Origin: Streptomonospora mangrovi
Lineage (GTDB): Bacteria > Actinomycetota > Actinomycetes > Streptosporangiales > Streptosporangiaceae
Reading direction: 5' to 3'
NCBI RefSeq assembly: GCF_027604915.1
Contig: NZ_JAJAQC010000004.1
Coordinates: forward strand, 207,016-271,015
Length of the DNA: 64,000 bases
Shown: in pieces, positions 8,701-18,862 of the stretch
How the letters are laid out: each line of letters opens with the position of its first letter
Position numbering within the stretch: the stretch's first letter is position 1
Notes under the pieces: model-generated
Seen by the model: only the letters and a program-made list of their open reading frames with translations
The model's database searches: none
Told to the model about the DNA's origin: nothing
Position numbers and translations under genes: made by a program

Positions 8701-9126
8701 GCGGTGCGCTCGGGCCAGCGCATCGTCTTCGCCACGCTGGACGACGCCACCGGGCTGGTGGACCTGACGTTCTTCGAGTCGGTGCAGGACCGCTGCGCGG
8801 CCACCGTGTTCGGCTCCTGGCTGCTGGCGGTGCGCGGGCGGGTGCGCCGGGCGGGGTCGGGGCTGGCCACCGTCAACGCCACCCACGCCTGGGACCTGGA
8901 GGAGCTGGCGCGGACCTACCACGAGGCCGGCCCCGAGGGGGCGGGGGCGCTGCGCCGCCGCCTGGCCGAGGACCCCGCGCGCGCCCGGCTCAGCGGTGTC
9001 GGCGGGCGGCGCATCCGCTACGCCAGCGGCTATGAGCTGTCCACCTACGCCGACATCTCCCCGGCCGGCGCCGCGGGCGCCCCGCGCCGGCTCTGGCACG
9101 CCAGCCCCGGCAGCGCGGGGCGGTGA
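5755..9126 (+). CDS. dnaE2: error-prone DNA polymerase III alpha subunit (DnaE2/ImuC type)
   Basis: Protein of 1123 aa, the usual length for DnaE2. The PHP domain (1-290) is degenerate: the opening His-x-His reads HLDV, and ALTDRDGVYGA has Arg where DnaE proteins have a metal-binding His, so exonuclease activity is unlikely. The polymerase core contains SIRGSGAGSLVNH and GLPDIDLDVES, whose Asp residues are catalytic. Helix-hairpin-helix and OB-fold regions follow, to about residue 1080. In mycobacteria DnaE2 works with ImuA' and ImuB in SOS mutagenesis; neither gene is adjacent here. The LexA box at 5599-5614 supports damage induction. ATG 5755 has GGGGGG nine bases upstream and overlaps the stop of a possible leader peptide. 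Confidence 0.88.
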   Translation: MTAPADPFVHLDVVSSASMRHGASPPAALVERAAELGMDMLALTDRDGVYGAVKHVRACQAAGIRPLLGASLAVAAPEGGRVTLLARGARGWASLCRLVSAAHAHGERGVPALSRTALADHAEGLVVLLGPDSDVARAAAQGHLEGARRRLERWREVAETAVELVDHYGPGQHRNAAALLHLATETRTLAVLGNAVRYARPGESEVVRVLDEARRWLPGGAPPTAPDTGEAHLKGTAEMAAVAERICGPDPAAARRLLAHTRALAASCALDPGADLGMDRHHLPEVPGARDRLWLACREGMDRLGMARDARARSRLAHELDIIERKGFSAYFLTVADIARRIRAAGIRCSIRGSGAGSLVNHLIGISAVDPLAHGLLMERFLTHSRTGLPDIDLDVESARRLDAYQVVMDAYPNAACVSMMETYRARSAIRDAGAVMGVPPHEIDVLAKAFPHIRARQIRTACADLPELRSIGVGGAQVETLFRLAERLDGLPRHIAMHPCGIVVSDSSLRDRAPLEPSRVGFDMVQYDKDDVEEMGLIKLDVIGVRMQSAMTHALAEIERVEGERLDLDALPADDPATYAMIRSSATLGCFQIESPGQRELVSRLRPAHMGDLIADISLFRPGPVNSDMITPFIAARGGGDRALDLPTPVLAEVLDPTGGVVIFHEQVIGVLHAMTGCGLDQAEAMRRQLGTEEGREEVRRRFTAMAGDCGHDDAVVERVWQVLASFGAFGFCKAHAAAFALPTYQSAWLKRHHPAAFYAGVLTHDPGMYPRRVVIGDARRFGVPVLGVDVNRSAAGWRVEPTDHGVLGIRAGLADVKGITEAEVAALVAGQPYVSLSDAARRARPSRDVLDRLVQVGAFDSLYDIGTDPEAPTRRDLLLRAGALERAGRRALGGGQLPMALEAVEAPPEEGLAAMTPVEEVQAELEVLGYDASRHLLDCHAELVAALEAGCGAVRARDLARVPAGTEVLVLGVKVATQTPAVRSGQRIVFATLDDATGLVDLTFFESVQDRCAATVFGSWLLAVRGRVRRAGSGLATVNATHAWDLEELARTYHEAGPEGAGALRRRLAEDPARARLSGVGGRRIRYASGYELSTYADISPAGAAGAPRRLWHASPGSAGR

Positions 9127-9234
9127 GGGCCGGTGGAGGGGCGGCGGGCGGGCGCGGGTTAGAGTGCGCGCTTGGCGGGGCGGCCGGCCCCGGCCCGGCC
9201 GCGCGGCCGCCCCCACACGCCAAGGACGGACCGG

Positions 9235-10029
9235 TTGTTCACTCTGGCCCACATCAGCGACCTGCACGTGGACGGCGGCGAACGCGCCCGCGGGCGGGTG
9301 CGCGCCGTCATGTCCTACCTCGACGGGTTCGCCGGCGCCCTGGACGCGGTGGTGGCCACCGGCGACCTCACCGACCACGGCACACCCCAGGAGTTGGCGG
9401 AGGTCCGGGGGCTGCTGGCGGGCCGGCTGCCGGTGCTGACCTGCCCGGGCAACCACGACGTGCCCCCGCAGGGCCGCGCCGCCTACCGGCGGGTGCTGGG
9501 CGGCGGGGGTGGGGGTCCGGTCGCGCAGGAGGCGGTCGGGGAGGCGCCGCTCAACGCGGTGCACCGCACCGGGCGCGGCACGGTGGTGCTGGTGGACTCC
9601 ACCCTGCCCGGCGAGGGCGGGGGCCGCCTGGCGCCGGTGACGCTTGCGTGGCTGGAGGCGGTCCTGGCCGAGCAGGCCGAGGGGCCGGTGGTGCTGGCCC
9701 TGCATCACCCGCCGGTGCCGCTGCACATGCCCGCCGTGGACGGCATCGGGCTGGCCAACGCCGCCGACCTGGCCGCGCTGGTGGAGCGCCACCCCCGGGT
9801 GGCGGCGCTGCTGTGCGGGCACGCACACACCCCGGCGGCCACCATGTTCGCGGGCCGGCCGCTGCTGGCGGCCCCGGCCGCGGTGTGGACGGCGCCGCTG
9901 CCCTGGGAGGACGCCGAGCGGGTGTATGGGGCCCACCCGCCGATGGTGGCCTTCCACGTGGTGGGCGACGACGGACGGGTGACCTCGCACTTCCGGGTGG
10001 TGCCCGAGCCGGCCCCGGCCGCGGGGTAG
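9235..10029 (+). CDS. metallophosphoesterase, CpdA-like
   Basis: About 264 aa calcineurin-type phosphoesterase. All dinuclear-metal motifs are present: HISDLHVDG near residue 6, ATGDLTDHG near 39, CPGNHDVP near 65, LALHHPP near 156 and LCGHAHT near 193. Relatives hydrolyse cyclic AMP or other phosphodiesters in the cytosol; the substrate here is unknown. The start is taken as TTG 9235 because AAGGA lies eight bases before it and the conserved fold begins immediately after; longer frames add only Pro/Arg-rich residues. A TAGAGT hexamer at 9160-9165 may be its own promoter, about 70 bases upstream and just past the dnaE2 stop. Confidence 0.85.
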   Translation: MFTLAHISDLHVDGGERARGRVRAVMSYLDGFAGALDAVVATGDLTDHGTPQELAEVRGLLAGRLPVLTCPGNHDVPPQGRAAYRRVLGGGGGGPVAQEAVGEAPLNAVHRTGRGTVVLVDSTLPGEGGGRLAPVTLAWLEAVLAEQAEGPVVLALHHPPVPLHMPAVDGIGLANAADLAALVERHPRVAALLCGHAHTPAATMFAGRPLLAAPAAVWTAPLPWEDAERVYGAHPPMVAFHVVGDDGRVTSHFRVVPEPAPAAG

Positions 10030-10054
10030 GCGCACCGGCCGCGGGGTAGGCGCG
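10015..10054. repeat. 20-bp tandem duplication across a stop codon
   Basis: CCGGCCGCGGGGTAGGCGC plus one variable base (A, then G) is repeated head to tail at 10015-10034 and 10035-10054. The phosphoesterase stop codon TAG lies in the first copy, so the second copy repeats the final sense codons and the stop. Confidence 0.9.
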
Positions 10055-10088
10055 CCGGACGGGCGACGGTGCGGCCGCGGGGGTGGGC

Positions 10089-10715
10089 TCAGCGCTCCAG
10101 CAGCTCCTTGAGCGCCGCCAGCCGCTGCCGCCAGTAGGTCTTCATCCGGGCGGCGGCCGCGGAGTCCGCCAGCTTCTCGTGCTGGAGCCCCACGCGGGTG
10201 CGGTCGGGGGCCTGGGCGGTGAGGTAGGCGGCCACCAGGGTGCCGTCAGCCGTCCAGTCGGCGCGGAAGGAGGTGGGCGCGGTGGCGGTGCGCACGGCCA
10301 GTTCGGCGTCGGGCAGCCAGGCGCCGCGCAGGTCGGGGTCGGCGAAGGCGGCGAAGACGCGTTCGGCGGGGGCGGCCACGGTCTTGGAGGCGCTGGCCGA
10401 GAACCGGCCGTCGGCCCGCTGCCCGGGGGCGCGCAGCCCGCGCGCCTGCTGGTAGGCGACGGTGATGTGCTGGGCCCACCAGCCGGGGAGGCCGTGCTCG
10501 CCGGTGAGGTGGCGGGCGGTCTCGGTGTGGGTGCACCGGGCGGCGCCCCAGGCGTCCAGCGCGGCGAACCAGTCGGCCAGCGGGCGCCCGGTGCGCCGCA
10601 GCACCGATTCCTCGGCCCCCGCGGAGGGGCGCACCGGCGCGGGCGCGCCGGAGGAGTCGGACGGGTCGGCTGGGCCGGAGGCGGGGCCGGGCCCGCCGGG
10701 CGGTCGCGCGGCCAT
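10089..10715 (-). CDS. DUF4287/SRPBCC-like hypothetical protein
   Basis: 208 aa. After a Pro/Ala-rich N-terminus of about 35 residues comes a segment resembling the DUF4287 fold (RRTGRPLADWFAALDAWG to PGWWAQHITVAYQQARG). The C-terminal half (KTVAAPAERVFAAFADPDLRGAWLPDA onward) reads like a START/SRPBCC domain of the activator-of-Hsp90 or polyketide-cyclase type. Both are remembered similarities without catalytic residues to test, so no biochemical role is proposed. ATG 10715 has GGAGG four bases upstream. A TAGCCT hexamer about 30 bases further upstream could serve as -10. Confidence 0.65.
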   Translation of the reverse strand: MAARPPGGPGPASGPADPSDSSGAPAPVRPSAGAEESVLRRTGRPLADWFAALDAWGAARCTHTETARHLTGEHGLPGWWAQHITVAYQQARGLRAPGQRADGRFSASASKTVAAPAERVFAAFADPDLRGAWLPDAELAVRTATAPTSFRADWTADGTLVAAYLTAQAPDRTRVGLQHEKLADSAAAARMKTYWRQRLAALKELLER

Positions 10716-10830
10716 GGCGCCTCCCTTGTCACCGCTGGGCCACCCAGGCTAGTGGCGCCGCGCTGACCTGCGCAACGGCGCCGCCGGAGGGGCGGCGGGG
10801 GCGCACCCGGCGCCCCGGATGCGCCCTCCT

Positions 10831-12027
10831 CTAGGCGCCGGTGGCGCGGGCGGTGGCGATGGCGGCGTTGACGGCCTCGGGGGCCAGCACCCGGTCCAGG
10901 ACCATGGCGGCGGCGCCGCGCAGGCCGGCCTGGTCGCCGGCGGCGTTGGGCACGATGCGCAACTGGCGGGTGGCCAGCGCGGTGGAGCGCTGGAAGACGA
11001 CCTCGCGCACCCCGGCCACCAGGTGGTCGTAGGCGCCGCCCAGCAGCCCGCCCAGCACCACCACCTCGGGGTTGAGCAGGTTGACCGCGCCCGCCAGGAC
11101 CTCGCCCAGGCGGCGCCCGGCCCCGCGCACCAGCCGCACCGCCTCGGGGTCGCCGTCCTGGGCCAGCGCGGCGAGGTCGGCCAGGCCTCCCAGCGGCCGC
11201 CCGGCGCGCGCCATGGCCCCCAGCAGCGCGTGCCCGCCGGCCACCGCCTCCAGGCAGTCGGTGTTGCCGCAGCGGCAGGGGGTGCCCGCGCCGTCGCGGA
11301 CGGGGATGTGGCCCAGCTCCCCGGCGGCGCCCAGGGAGCCGCGCAGCAGCGCGCCGCCGGCCACGATGCCGGCGCCGATGCCGGTGGAGACCTTCACGAA
11401 GACCAAGTCGTCGACGTCGGCGTGGTGGGTGCGGTGGGCGCCCAGCGCCATCACGTTGACGTCGTTGTCCAGCAGGACGGGGGCGGGGAAGCGCTCGGCC
11501 ACCAGGGGGCGGATCTCGATGCCGCCCCAGGTGGCCAGCACCGGCGGGGTCTCGGCGCGCCCGGTGGCGAACTCCACGGTGCCGGGCACCCCGACACCGG
11601 TGCCGCGCACGTCGGCCGCGCCGCGCCCGCAGGCGGCCAGCAGCTTGGCCCAGGCGTCCAGCAGCCAGGGCAGGGCGGCGTGGGGGCCGTGCTCGACCTC
11701 AGGGGAGCCGGAGTCCTGCGCCAGCACGCGCCCGGCCAGGTCGCACACGGCGACCTGGCTGGTGGAGATGCCCAGCGTCGCGGCGAGCACGACCCCGCCG
11801 GCGGCGTTGAACTCCAGCCGCCCGGGCGGGCGCCCGCCGCTGGAGGGCGCGGCCTGGCCTTCGGTGACCAGTCCCAAGCGCATCAGCTCGCCCACGCGCA
11901 GGGCCACCGCCGGGCGCGACAGGCCGGTGAGGCGGCCGATGTCGGCGCGGGTGGCGGCCCGGCCGTCGCGGACCAGCCGCAGGACGTGGCCGCTGGAGAC
12001 GGCTGCGGCCGAGGTGGGCTTGGGCAT
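10831..12027 (-). CDS. ROK-family transcriptional regulator
   Basis: About 398 aa. An N-terminal winged helix (residues 12-65, with TRADIGRLTGLSRPAVALRVGEL) is followed by a ROK sugar-kinase-like domain. The ROK zinc motif is visible as PCRCGNTDCLE near residue 248, and the ATP/sugar-site glycines in KVSTGIGAGIVAGG. It faces the edd-glk-eda operon across a 450-bp intergenic region with inverted repeats, so it is the likely regulator of that operon, with a sugar or sugar phosphate as ligand (inference). The start is either ATG 12027 (chosen) or GTG 12042; neither has a good ribosome binding site. Confidence 0.85.
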   Translation of the reverse strand: MPKPTSAAAVSSGHVLRLVRDGRAATRADIGRLTGLSRPAVALRVGELMRLGLVTEGQAAPSSGGRPPGRLEFNAAGGVVLAATLGISTSQVAVCDLAGRVLAQDSGSPEVEHGPHAALPWLLDAWAKLLAACGRGAADVRGTGVGVPGTVEFATGRAETPPVLATWGGIEIRPLVAERFPAPVLLDNDVNVMALGAHRTHHADVDDLVFVKVSTGIGAGIVAGGALLRGSLGAAGELGHIPVRDGAGTPCRCGNTDCLEAVAGGHALLGAMARAGRPLGGLADLAALAQDGDPEAVRLVRGAGRRLGEVLAGAVNLLNPEVVVLGGLLGGAYDHLVAGVREVVFQRSTALATRQLRIVPNAAGDQAGLRGAAAMVLDRVLAPEAVNAAIATARATGA

Positions 12028-12095
12028 GGCCCATTGAAGCACGTTCGTCGGTAGTGGGGCGCGCGTGGACGGGGCCTGTGCACTGCGGAAGCATC

Positions 12096-12122
12096 AAAGT
12101 CGCGTACTTTTGTCATGAAAAG
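12096..12122. promoter_or_regulatory. overlapping inverted repeats in ROK/edd intergenic region
   Basis: AAAGT-CGCGT-ACTTT (12096-12110) overlaps CTTTT-GTCATG-AAAAG (12107-12122). These AT-rich dyads sit 70-95 bases upstream of the ROK start in an otherwise GC-rich gap. They are good operator candidates for autoregulation and for control of edd-glk-eda. The rest of 12028-12477 shows only low-complexity Pro/Ala frames. Confidence 0.5.
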
Positions 12123-12477
12123 TTCAGAAGTTACGCTTGTCACGTCGCCGAAGTTCCGGTTATGTTGCCGGAAGCTCACAAACCCCGAGGTCGGACCGCC
12201 CCCGCGGCGCCCGGCCTCGGCGCCACCCGGCCCTGACCCCGCCGGACACCGCCGTCCCACCCCCCGCACCCCGCCGCATCCGCCCGCCGCCTCTGGAGTC
12301 CGCGCCCATGCCCGCCACCGCGCCGCCCCCGCCGCCGGCGGGCGGGCACCCGGCGCCGCGCGGCGCACCGCCCTCCGCCTTCGGCCGCACCGCCGCACCC
12401 CCCACCCGCACCGCAGCCGCCCGCGCGAGCGCCGCAGCGCCCGCGCCCCGCGCCCGGCACCCAGAGGAGCCTTCGCC

Positions 12478-14285
<1,808 letters not shown>

Positions 14286-14289
<4 letters not shown>

Positions 14290-15311
14290 CCGCCGCCCGC
14301 CTCGCCCCGCCCTCCCCCGAGCGCCCCTGGCTCGTCGCCGACATCGGCGGCACCAACGCCCGCTTCGGCCTGCTGGAGGCCCCCGGCGCCCGCCCCGCGC
14401 GGGTGGCGCGCCTGGAGGGCGCCGACCACCCCGACCTGGCCGCCGCCGCCACCGCCTACCTGACCGGCGCCCGGGCGGCGGGCCCTCCGGCGGCCGCCTG
14501 CGTGGCGGTGGCCGGCCCCGTCACCGGCGACCGCGTCAAGCTCACCAACTCCGCCTGGGACTTCTCGGTGGACCACACCCGCCGCCGGCTCGGCATGGAC
14601 CACCTGGAGGTCGTCAACGACTTCGCCGCGCTGGCCATGGCGCTGCCCCGCCTGGAGGAGGGCGACGTGGTGCCCCTGGGCGGTCCGCCGCCCCGCGCCG
14701 AGGACCCCAAGGCCGTGCTGGGGCCGGGCACCGGACTGGGCGTGGCCGGGCTGGTGCCCGTGCCCGGCGGCGGCTGGGTGCCGGTCTCAGGCGAGGGCGG
14801 CCACGTCGACGTCCCCGCCGCCACCCCCCGCGAGACGGCGGTGGTGGAGCTGCTGCGCGCCGAGCGGGCGACCGTCACCGCCGAGGACCTGCTGAGCGGG
14901 CCGGGCCTGGCCCGGCTGCACGGCGCCCTGGCGCGGCTGCGCGGGCTGCCCGACCCCCGCCGCACCGCCGCCCAGATCTGCGCCGACCGCCGGGACCCGC
15001 TGTGCGCGGAGACCCTGGAGGTCTTCTGCGACCTGCTGGGCGGGTTCGCCGGCAACGCCGCCCTGACCCTGGGGGCGACCGGCGGCGTGTACCTGGGCGG
15101 TGGCATCCTGCCTCGTATCACCGCGCTGGTGCGGGCGAGCGGGCTGCGCCGCCGCTTCGAGGAGAAGCCGCCGATGACCGACTACCTCAAGGGCATCGCC
15201 ACCTGCCTGATCGTGGCGCCCGACCCGGCCCTGCTCGGCGCGGCCGCCCGCCTGGAGCAGTGCCTGGACTCAACCGCCAAGGAGACGCCCGATGACCCCG
15301 CGCAGCAGTGA
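14286..15311 (+). CDS. glk: glucokinase, proteobacterial Glk family
   Basis: 341 aa. It belongs to the Glk family rather than the ROK glucokinases typical of actinomycetes: [17 protein letters not shown] near residue 15 is the phosphate-binding loop, VVNDFAALA near 115 carries the catalytic Asp, and [13 protein letters not shown] is near 145. The product would phosphorylate glucose using ATP, feeding glucose-6-phosphate towards 6-phosphogluconate and Edd. GTG 14286 overlaps the edd stop, and its own 3' end overlaps eda by 20 bases. No zwf or pgl lies in the operon, so those steps must be encoded elsewhere. Confidence 0.9.
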
Positions 15312-15930
15312 GGACCTCTTCGCCCTGGCCCCGGTGATCCCGGTGGTGGTGCTGGAATCGGCGGACGCGGCGGTGCCGCTGGCGCGCGCCCTGGTGGCCG
15401 GCGGGCTGGCCGCCATCGAGGTGACGCTGCGCACCGAGGCGGCCCTGGAGGGCATCGAGCGCATCGCGGCCGAGGTGCCCGGGGCCGTGGTGGGCGCCGG
15501 CACCGTGACCTCGCCCGAGCAGGTGCGCGCGGCGGCCGAGGCGGGCGCGGCCTTCCTGGTCTCCCCGGGCTGCACCCCGCGCCTGCTGGCGGCCATGCGC
15601 GACAGCGGCCTGCCGGCCCTGCCGGGGGTGGCCACCGCGTCTGAGGCGCTGGCGCTGCTGGAGGAGGGGGTGAGCGCGATGAAGTTCTTCCCCGCCGAGG
15701 CGGCGGGCGGGCGCGCCTACCTGAAGTCCCTCTCCGGCCCGCTGCCCCAGGTGCGGTTCTGCCCCACGGGCGGTATCACCCCGCAGTCGGCGCCCGACTA
15801 CCTGGCCCTGCCCAACGTGGGCTGCGTGGGCGGCACCTGGCTCACCCCGCCCGACGCGGTGGCGGGCGGCGACTGGCCCCGCGTGGAGGAGTTGGCCCGG
15901 GCGGCGGCCTCCCTGCGCCCGAAGGGCTGA
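15292..15930 (+). CDS. eda: KDPG aldolase
   Basis: 212 aa class I aldolase that splits 2-keto-3-deoxy-6-phosphogluconate into pyruvate and glyceraldehyde-3-phosphate. [11 protein letters not shown] near residue 42 holds the catalytic Glu, [11 protein letters not shown] and LVSPGCTP are typical, and [11 protein letters not shown] near 127 holds the Schiff-base Lys. The gene begins inside the 3' end of glk (20-base overlap), so all three genes are translationally coupled. A very strong hairpin follows directly after the stop. Confidence 0.93.
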   Translation: MTPRSSEDLFALAPVIPVVVLESADAAVPLARALVAGGLAAIEVTLRTEAALEGIERIAAEVPGAVVGAGTVTSPEQVRAAAEAGAAFLVSPGCTPRLLAAMRDSGLPALPGVATASEALALLEEGVSAMKFFPAEAAGGRAYLKSLSGPLPQVRFCPTGGITPQSAPDYLALPNVGCVGGTWLTPPDAVAGGDWPRVEELARAAASLRPKG

Positions 15931-15931
15931 G

Positions 15932-15959
15932 CCGCCCCCGGGCGGGCGCCCGGGGGCGG
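15932..15959 (+). terminator. terminator of edd-glk-eda operon
   Basis: CCGCCCCCGGGCG and its exact reverse complement CGCCCGGGGGCGG are separated by GG, starting two bases after the eda stop. There is no U tract, as is common in very GC-rich genomes. The remaining gap to 16171 shows no gene. Confidence 0.7.
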
Positions 15960-16171
15960 TGGCGGGGTGGCGGCGGGGCACCGGGGTGGGCCAGGAGTCC
16001 GGGCACGCCACCGCTGCGGGGCCACCGCCCCGCCGTTCCCGCCCGCCCACACCACCGGCGGCCGTCGCCGCCCCGCCCCCCACCGACCACCGGCAGGCGG
16101 ACCGCCCACCCCACCACTCCCCGCCCGCCCGGCCCACCGGCCACCGGCTGGCAGCCGGCGCCGTCACCGGT

Positions 16172-18433
16172 TCAGGCAGACTCCGCGGCCGGGGACGGGG
16201 ACGGGGACGTGGGGGCGGGAGCCAGGGCCGACAGCGGCACGCCCGCCTTCAGCAGCATCTCGGCGTACTCCTCCTCGAGGTCGGAGTCCAGCACGATCGC
16301 GCCGCCCGCCCCCGCGGTGAGGCGGCCGCCGTGGCGCACGGCGGTGCGGATGACGACACTGAGGTCGGCCGTGCCCTGGTGGGAGAAGTAGCCCAGCGCG
16401 CCGGAGTAGACGCCGCGCGCCGAGCCCTCCAGCGCGTCGATGATCTCCATGGTGCGCTCCTTGGGCGCACCCGTCATCGACCCCGCCGGAAAGCAGGCGC
16501 GCACCGCCTCCACCGGGTGGACGCCGCCGCTCAACCGGCCCCGCACGGTGGACACGAGCTGGTGCACGGTGCCGTGGGACTCGGTGTACATGAACGCCGG
16601 TACCTCGACGCTGCCCACCCGGCACACCCGCGCCAGGTCGTTGCGCAGCAGGTCGACGATCATCAGGTTCTCGGCGCGGGTCTTGGCGCCGGTGCGCAGC
16701 GCTTGGGCCAGGCGGGCGTCGACGGCGGGGTCGGGGTGGCGGGGCGCGGTGCCCTTGATGGGGCGGCTCTCGGCGCGCCCGTCGGGGCCGATGCGCAGGA
16801 ACCGCTCGGGTGAGGCGCTGAAGACGGCGGTGGCGCCCAGCCGCAGCAGCGCGGCGTAGGGCGCGGGGGCCGAGCGGCGCAGCCGCCGGTAGAAGGCCAG
16901 GTCGTCCTCTTGGGGCGCGGGCGCGCGCAGCCGGTTGGTCAGGCAGATCTCATAGCTTTCGCCCAGGGCGAGCAGGTCCAGGCACTCCTTGATGTCGGCC
17001 AGGTAGCCACAGTGCCCGCGCTCCAGCAGCGGCTCCCACCGGGCGGCGGGGGCGCCCGCGTGCGGCGCGGGGTGGGGGGCGGGTGGGGGCGCGGGCTCGG
17101 CGGGCAGGCGGGCCAGGCGCGCGGCGGTGGCCGCCGCCCACTCCTCGGCGCCCGGACCCGAGGCCACGGCGTAGGTGCGGCCCCCGGTGCGGTCCACGGC
17201 GACGAACCGGTCGCAGCGCAGCCACACCGCGTCGGCGGTGTCGGCGCGGTGGGCGGCGCGCCCGCCGCAGTCGGCCTTGACCTCATAACCCAGGTAGCCC
17301 ACGTAGCCGCCGGTGAAGTCGAAGGGCAGGCCGGAGGCCGGGCGCGGCCGGTCGGGCAGGCGGCGGCGCAGCGCGTCGAAGACGGTGCCCGGTTCGCGCC
17401 GCTCGCGGGCGCCGGGGCGGGCCACGCGCACGGCGCCCTCGCCGACGCGGTAGGTCAGCACCTCGCCGCGCGGTCCCCCGGCGTCGCCCAGGAAGGAGAA
17501 CCGACCGGTGGCGCCCAGCCTGCCGCTGTCCAGCCAGAAGGCGTGGTCGGAGCCGGCGTAGAGGAGGCCGAAGGCGGCTTCGCCGGCCACGGCCCGGGGC
17601 AGGGTGCGCACGGCCAGGTCCTCGCCTCCGAGGAGCACGGGGCCGGGCGCGGCGACCGATGCGGGGCCGGGCGCGGCCGGGCGCGCCCAAAGTGCCGAGC
17701 GGGCCTCCCCGGCCGTACCGCCCGGCGTCGGACCAGACGGCGGGCCGGGCGCCGGGCCGGAAGGCACCGGCGCGGGCGACGCCGGGCCGATCCTCAGGGG
17801 CGGCGCCAGGTCGGGTGTCGGGCCGGGTGCGGCATGGCCGAGCCGGGAGGCGCGCGCCTCCCGCGCCAGGGCGGCGAAGTTGGCGACCAGGTCGCGGCCG
17901 TGCTCGGAGGCAACGGACTCGGGGTGGAACTGCACGCCCCAGCGCGGCAGCGCGCGGTGGCGCAGCGCCATCACCACCCCGTCCTCGGCCCAGGCCAGCG
18001 CCTCCAGGTGGGCGGGCAGCGGCGCGGCCACGGCGAGAGAGTGGTAGCGCACCGCCGTGAACCCGGGCACCAGCCCGGCGAACAGCCCGGTGCCGGTGTG
18101 GGTGACGGTGGTGAGGTGGCCGTGGCGGGGCACCGGCGCGGCCGCCACCACCGCACCGGCCAGGTGGGCGATGGCCTGGTGGCCCAGGCACACCCCCAGC
18201 ACGGGCAGCCGCGCGCCCGCCAGCAGGCGCGGCAAGGCGCCCAGGTCGCGGGGGTTGTGGGGGCGGCCGGGGCCGGGCGAGACCACCAGGGCGTCGAAGT
18301 CCGCCAGGTCCAGGCCGGGCAGCCGCGCGTCGTCGTTGGCGAGCACGCGCGGCGCCTGCCGGGTGACCCCGGCGACGAGGTGGGCCAGGTTGTGGGTGTA
18401 GGAGTCGTGGTTGTCGACGAGCAGGACCCGCAT
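16172..18433 (-). CDS. pabAB: aminodeoxychorismate synthase, fused PabA-PabB
   Basis: 753 aa. Residues 1-195 are a class I glutamine amidotransferase with GVCLGHQAIAHLAG (nucleophile Cys near 80) and QFHPESVASEHG (His, Glu). A Pro/Gly/Ala-rich linker follows, then the chorismate-binding domain (about 280-740). The PIKGTAPRH motif carries the Lys typical of aminodeoxychorismate synthase rather than anthranilate synthase. GSMTGAPKERTMEIIDALE and the C-terminal GGAIVLDSDLEEEYAE are also present. It makes 4-amino-4-deoxychorismate for folate or for a p-aminobenzoate-derived metabolite; fused forms often occur in antibiotic clusters, but no PabC or cluster gene is adjacent. ATG 18433 (GGGAG five bases upstream) is preferred over GTG 18436. 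A TAGCCT hexamer at 18468-18473 is a plausible -10. Confidence 0.92.
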   Translation of the reverse strand: MRVLLVDNHDSYTHNLAHLVAGVTRQAPRVLANDDARLPGLDLADFDALVVSPGPGRPHNPRDLGALPRLLAGARLPVLGVCLGHQAIAHLAGAVVAAAPVPRHGHLTTVTHTGTGLFAGLVPGFTAVRYHSLAVAAPLPAHLEALAWAEDGVVMALRHRALPRWGVQFHPESVASEHGRDLVANFAALAREARASRLGHAAPGPTPDLAPPLRIGPASPAPVPSGPAPGPPSGPTPGGTAGEARSALWARPAAPGPASVAAPGPVLLGGEDLAVRTLPRAVAGEAAFGLLYAGSDHAFWLDSGRLGATGRFSFLGDAGGPRGEVLTYRVGEGAVRVARPGARERREPGTVFDALRRRLPDRPRPASGLPFDFTGGYVGYLGYEVKADCGGRAAHRADTADAVWLRCDRFVAVDRTGGRTYAVASGPGAEEWAAATAARLARLPAEPAPPPAPHPAPHAGAPAARWEPLLERGHCGYLADIKECLDLLALGESYEICLTNRLRAPAPQEDDLAFYRRLRRSAPAPYAALLRLGATAVFSASPERFLRIGPDGRAESRPIKGTAPRHPDPAVDARLAQALRTGAKTRAENLMIVDLLRNDLARVCRVGSVEVPAFMYTESHGTVHQLVSTVRGRLSGGVHPVEAVRACFPAGSMTGAPKERTMEIIDALEGSARGVYSGALGYFSHQGTADLSVVIRTAVRHGGRLTAGAGGAIVLDSDLEEEYAEMLLKAGVPLSALAPAPTSPSPSPAAESA

Positions 18434-18436
18434 CAC

Positions 18437-18862
18437 GGCTCCCTCGGGCGGCGGTGGGGCGCCCCCAAGGCTACGGGCACCGATTGTTCACCGTTCCGAG
18501 GGGTTGGCGCACTTGTGGCGGGGGAACACGGTGGGGCGTCGGCGTGTGGCCGCCTGCGGCCATGTCGGCGACGCCGCCTGGCGCGGCCCGGCGCGGGTGC
18601 CGCCGCACCCGAACCACCGCCTCCACCTGCGCCGATGTCGGACCGCCGCGCCGCGCTCGACCGGCTCGCCGCCGGCGGAGGCGGACCGCTCGCGGCGCCG
18701 CTCCTCCCCCTCCCCCGGGTTTCGGTCGTCCTCAAACGCGGGGCCGAAACCGGTGGAGAACGCGTACCGGCGCGCGACCTGAGACACTGGCCCGGCCGCG
18801 CCCCGCCGTCGCTTCGCGCCACGGCAGCCACCATCACCCGGCGCGGCCATCGGAAAGGACCC
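18437..18862. other. intergenic, divergent promoters
   Basis: Gap of about 425 bases between the divergent pabAB gene and a small plus-strand gene. The pabAB -10 candidate lies at 18468-18473 on the minus strand. The remaining sequence shows no credible coding frame and no strong repeat. Confidence 0.5.

Noticed and set aside
16172..18433. PabAB as a marker of a p-aminobenzoate-type antibiotic cluster
   Set aside because: No aminodeoxychorismate lyase, polyketide or peptide synthetase gene is nearby, so ordinary folate synthesis is the simpler reading.
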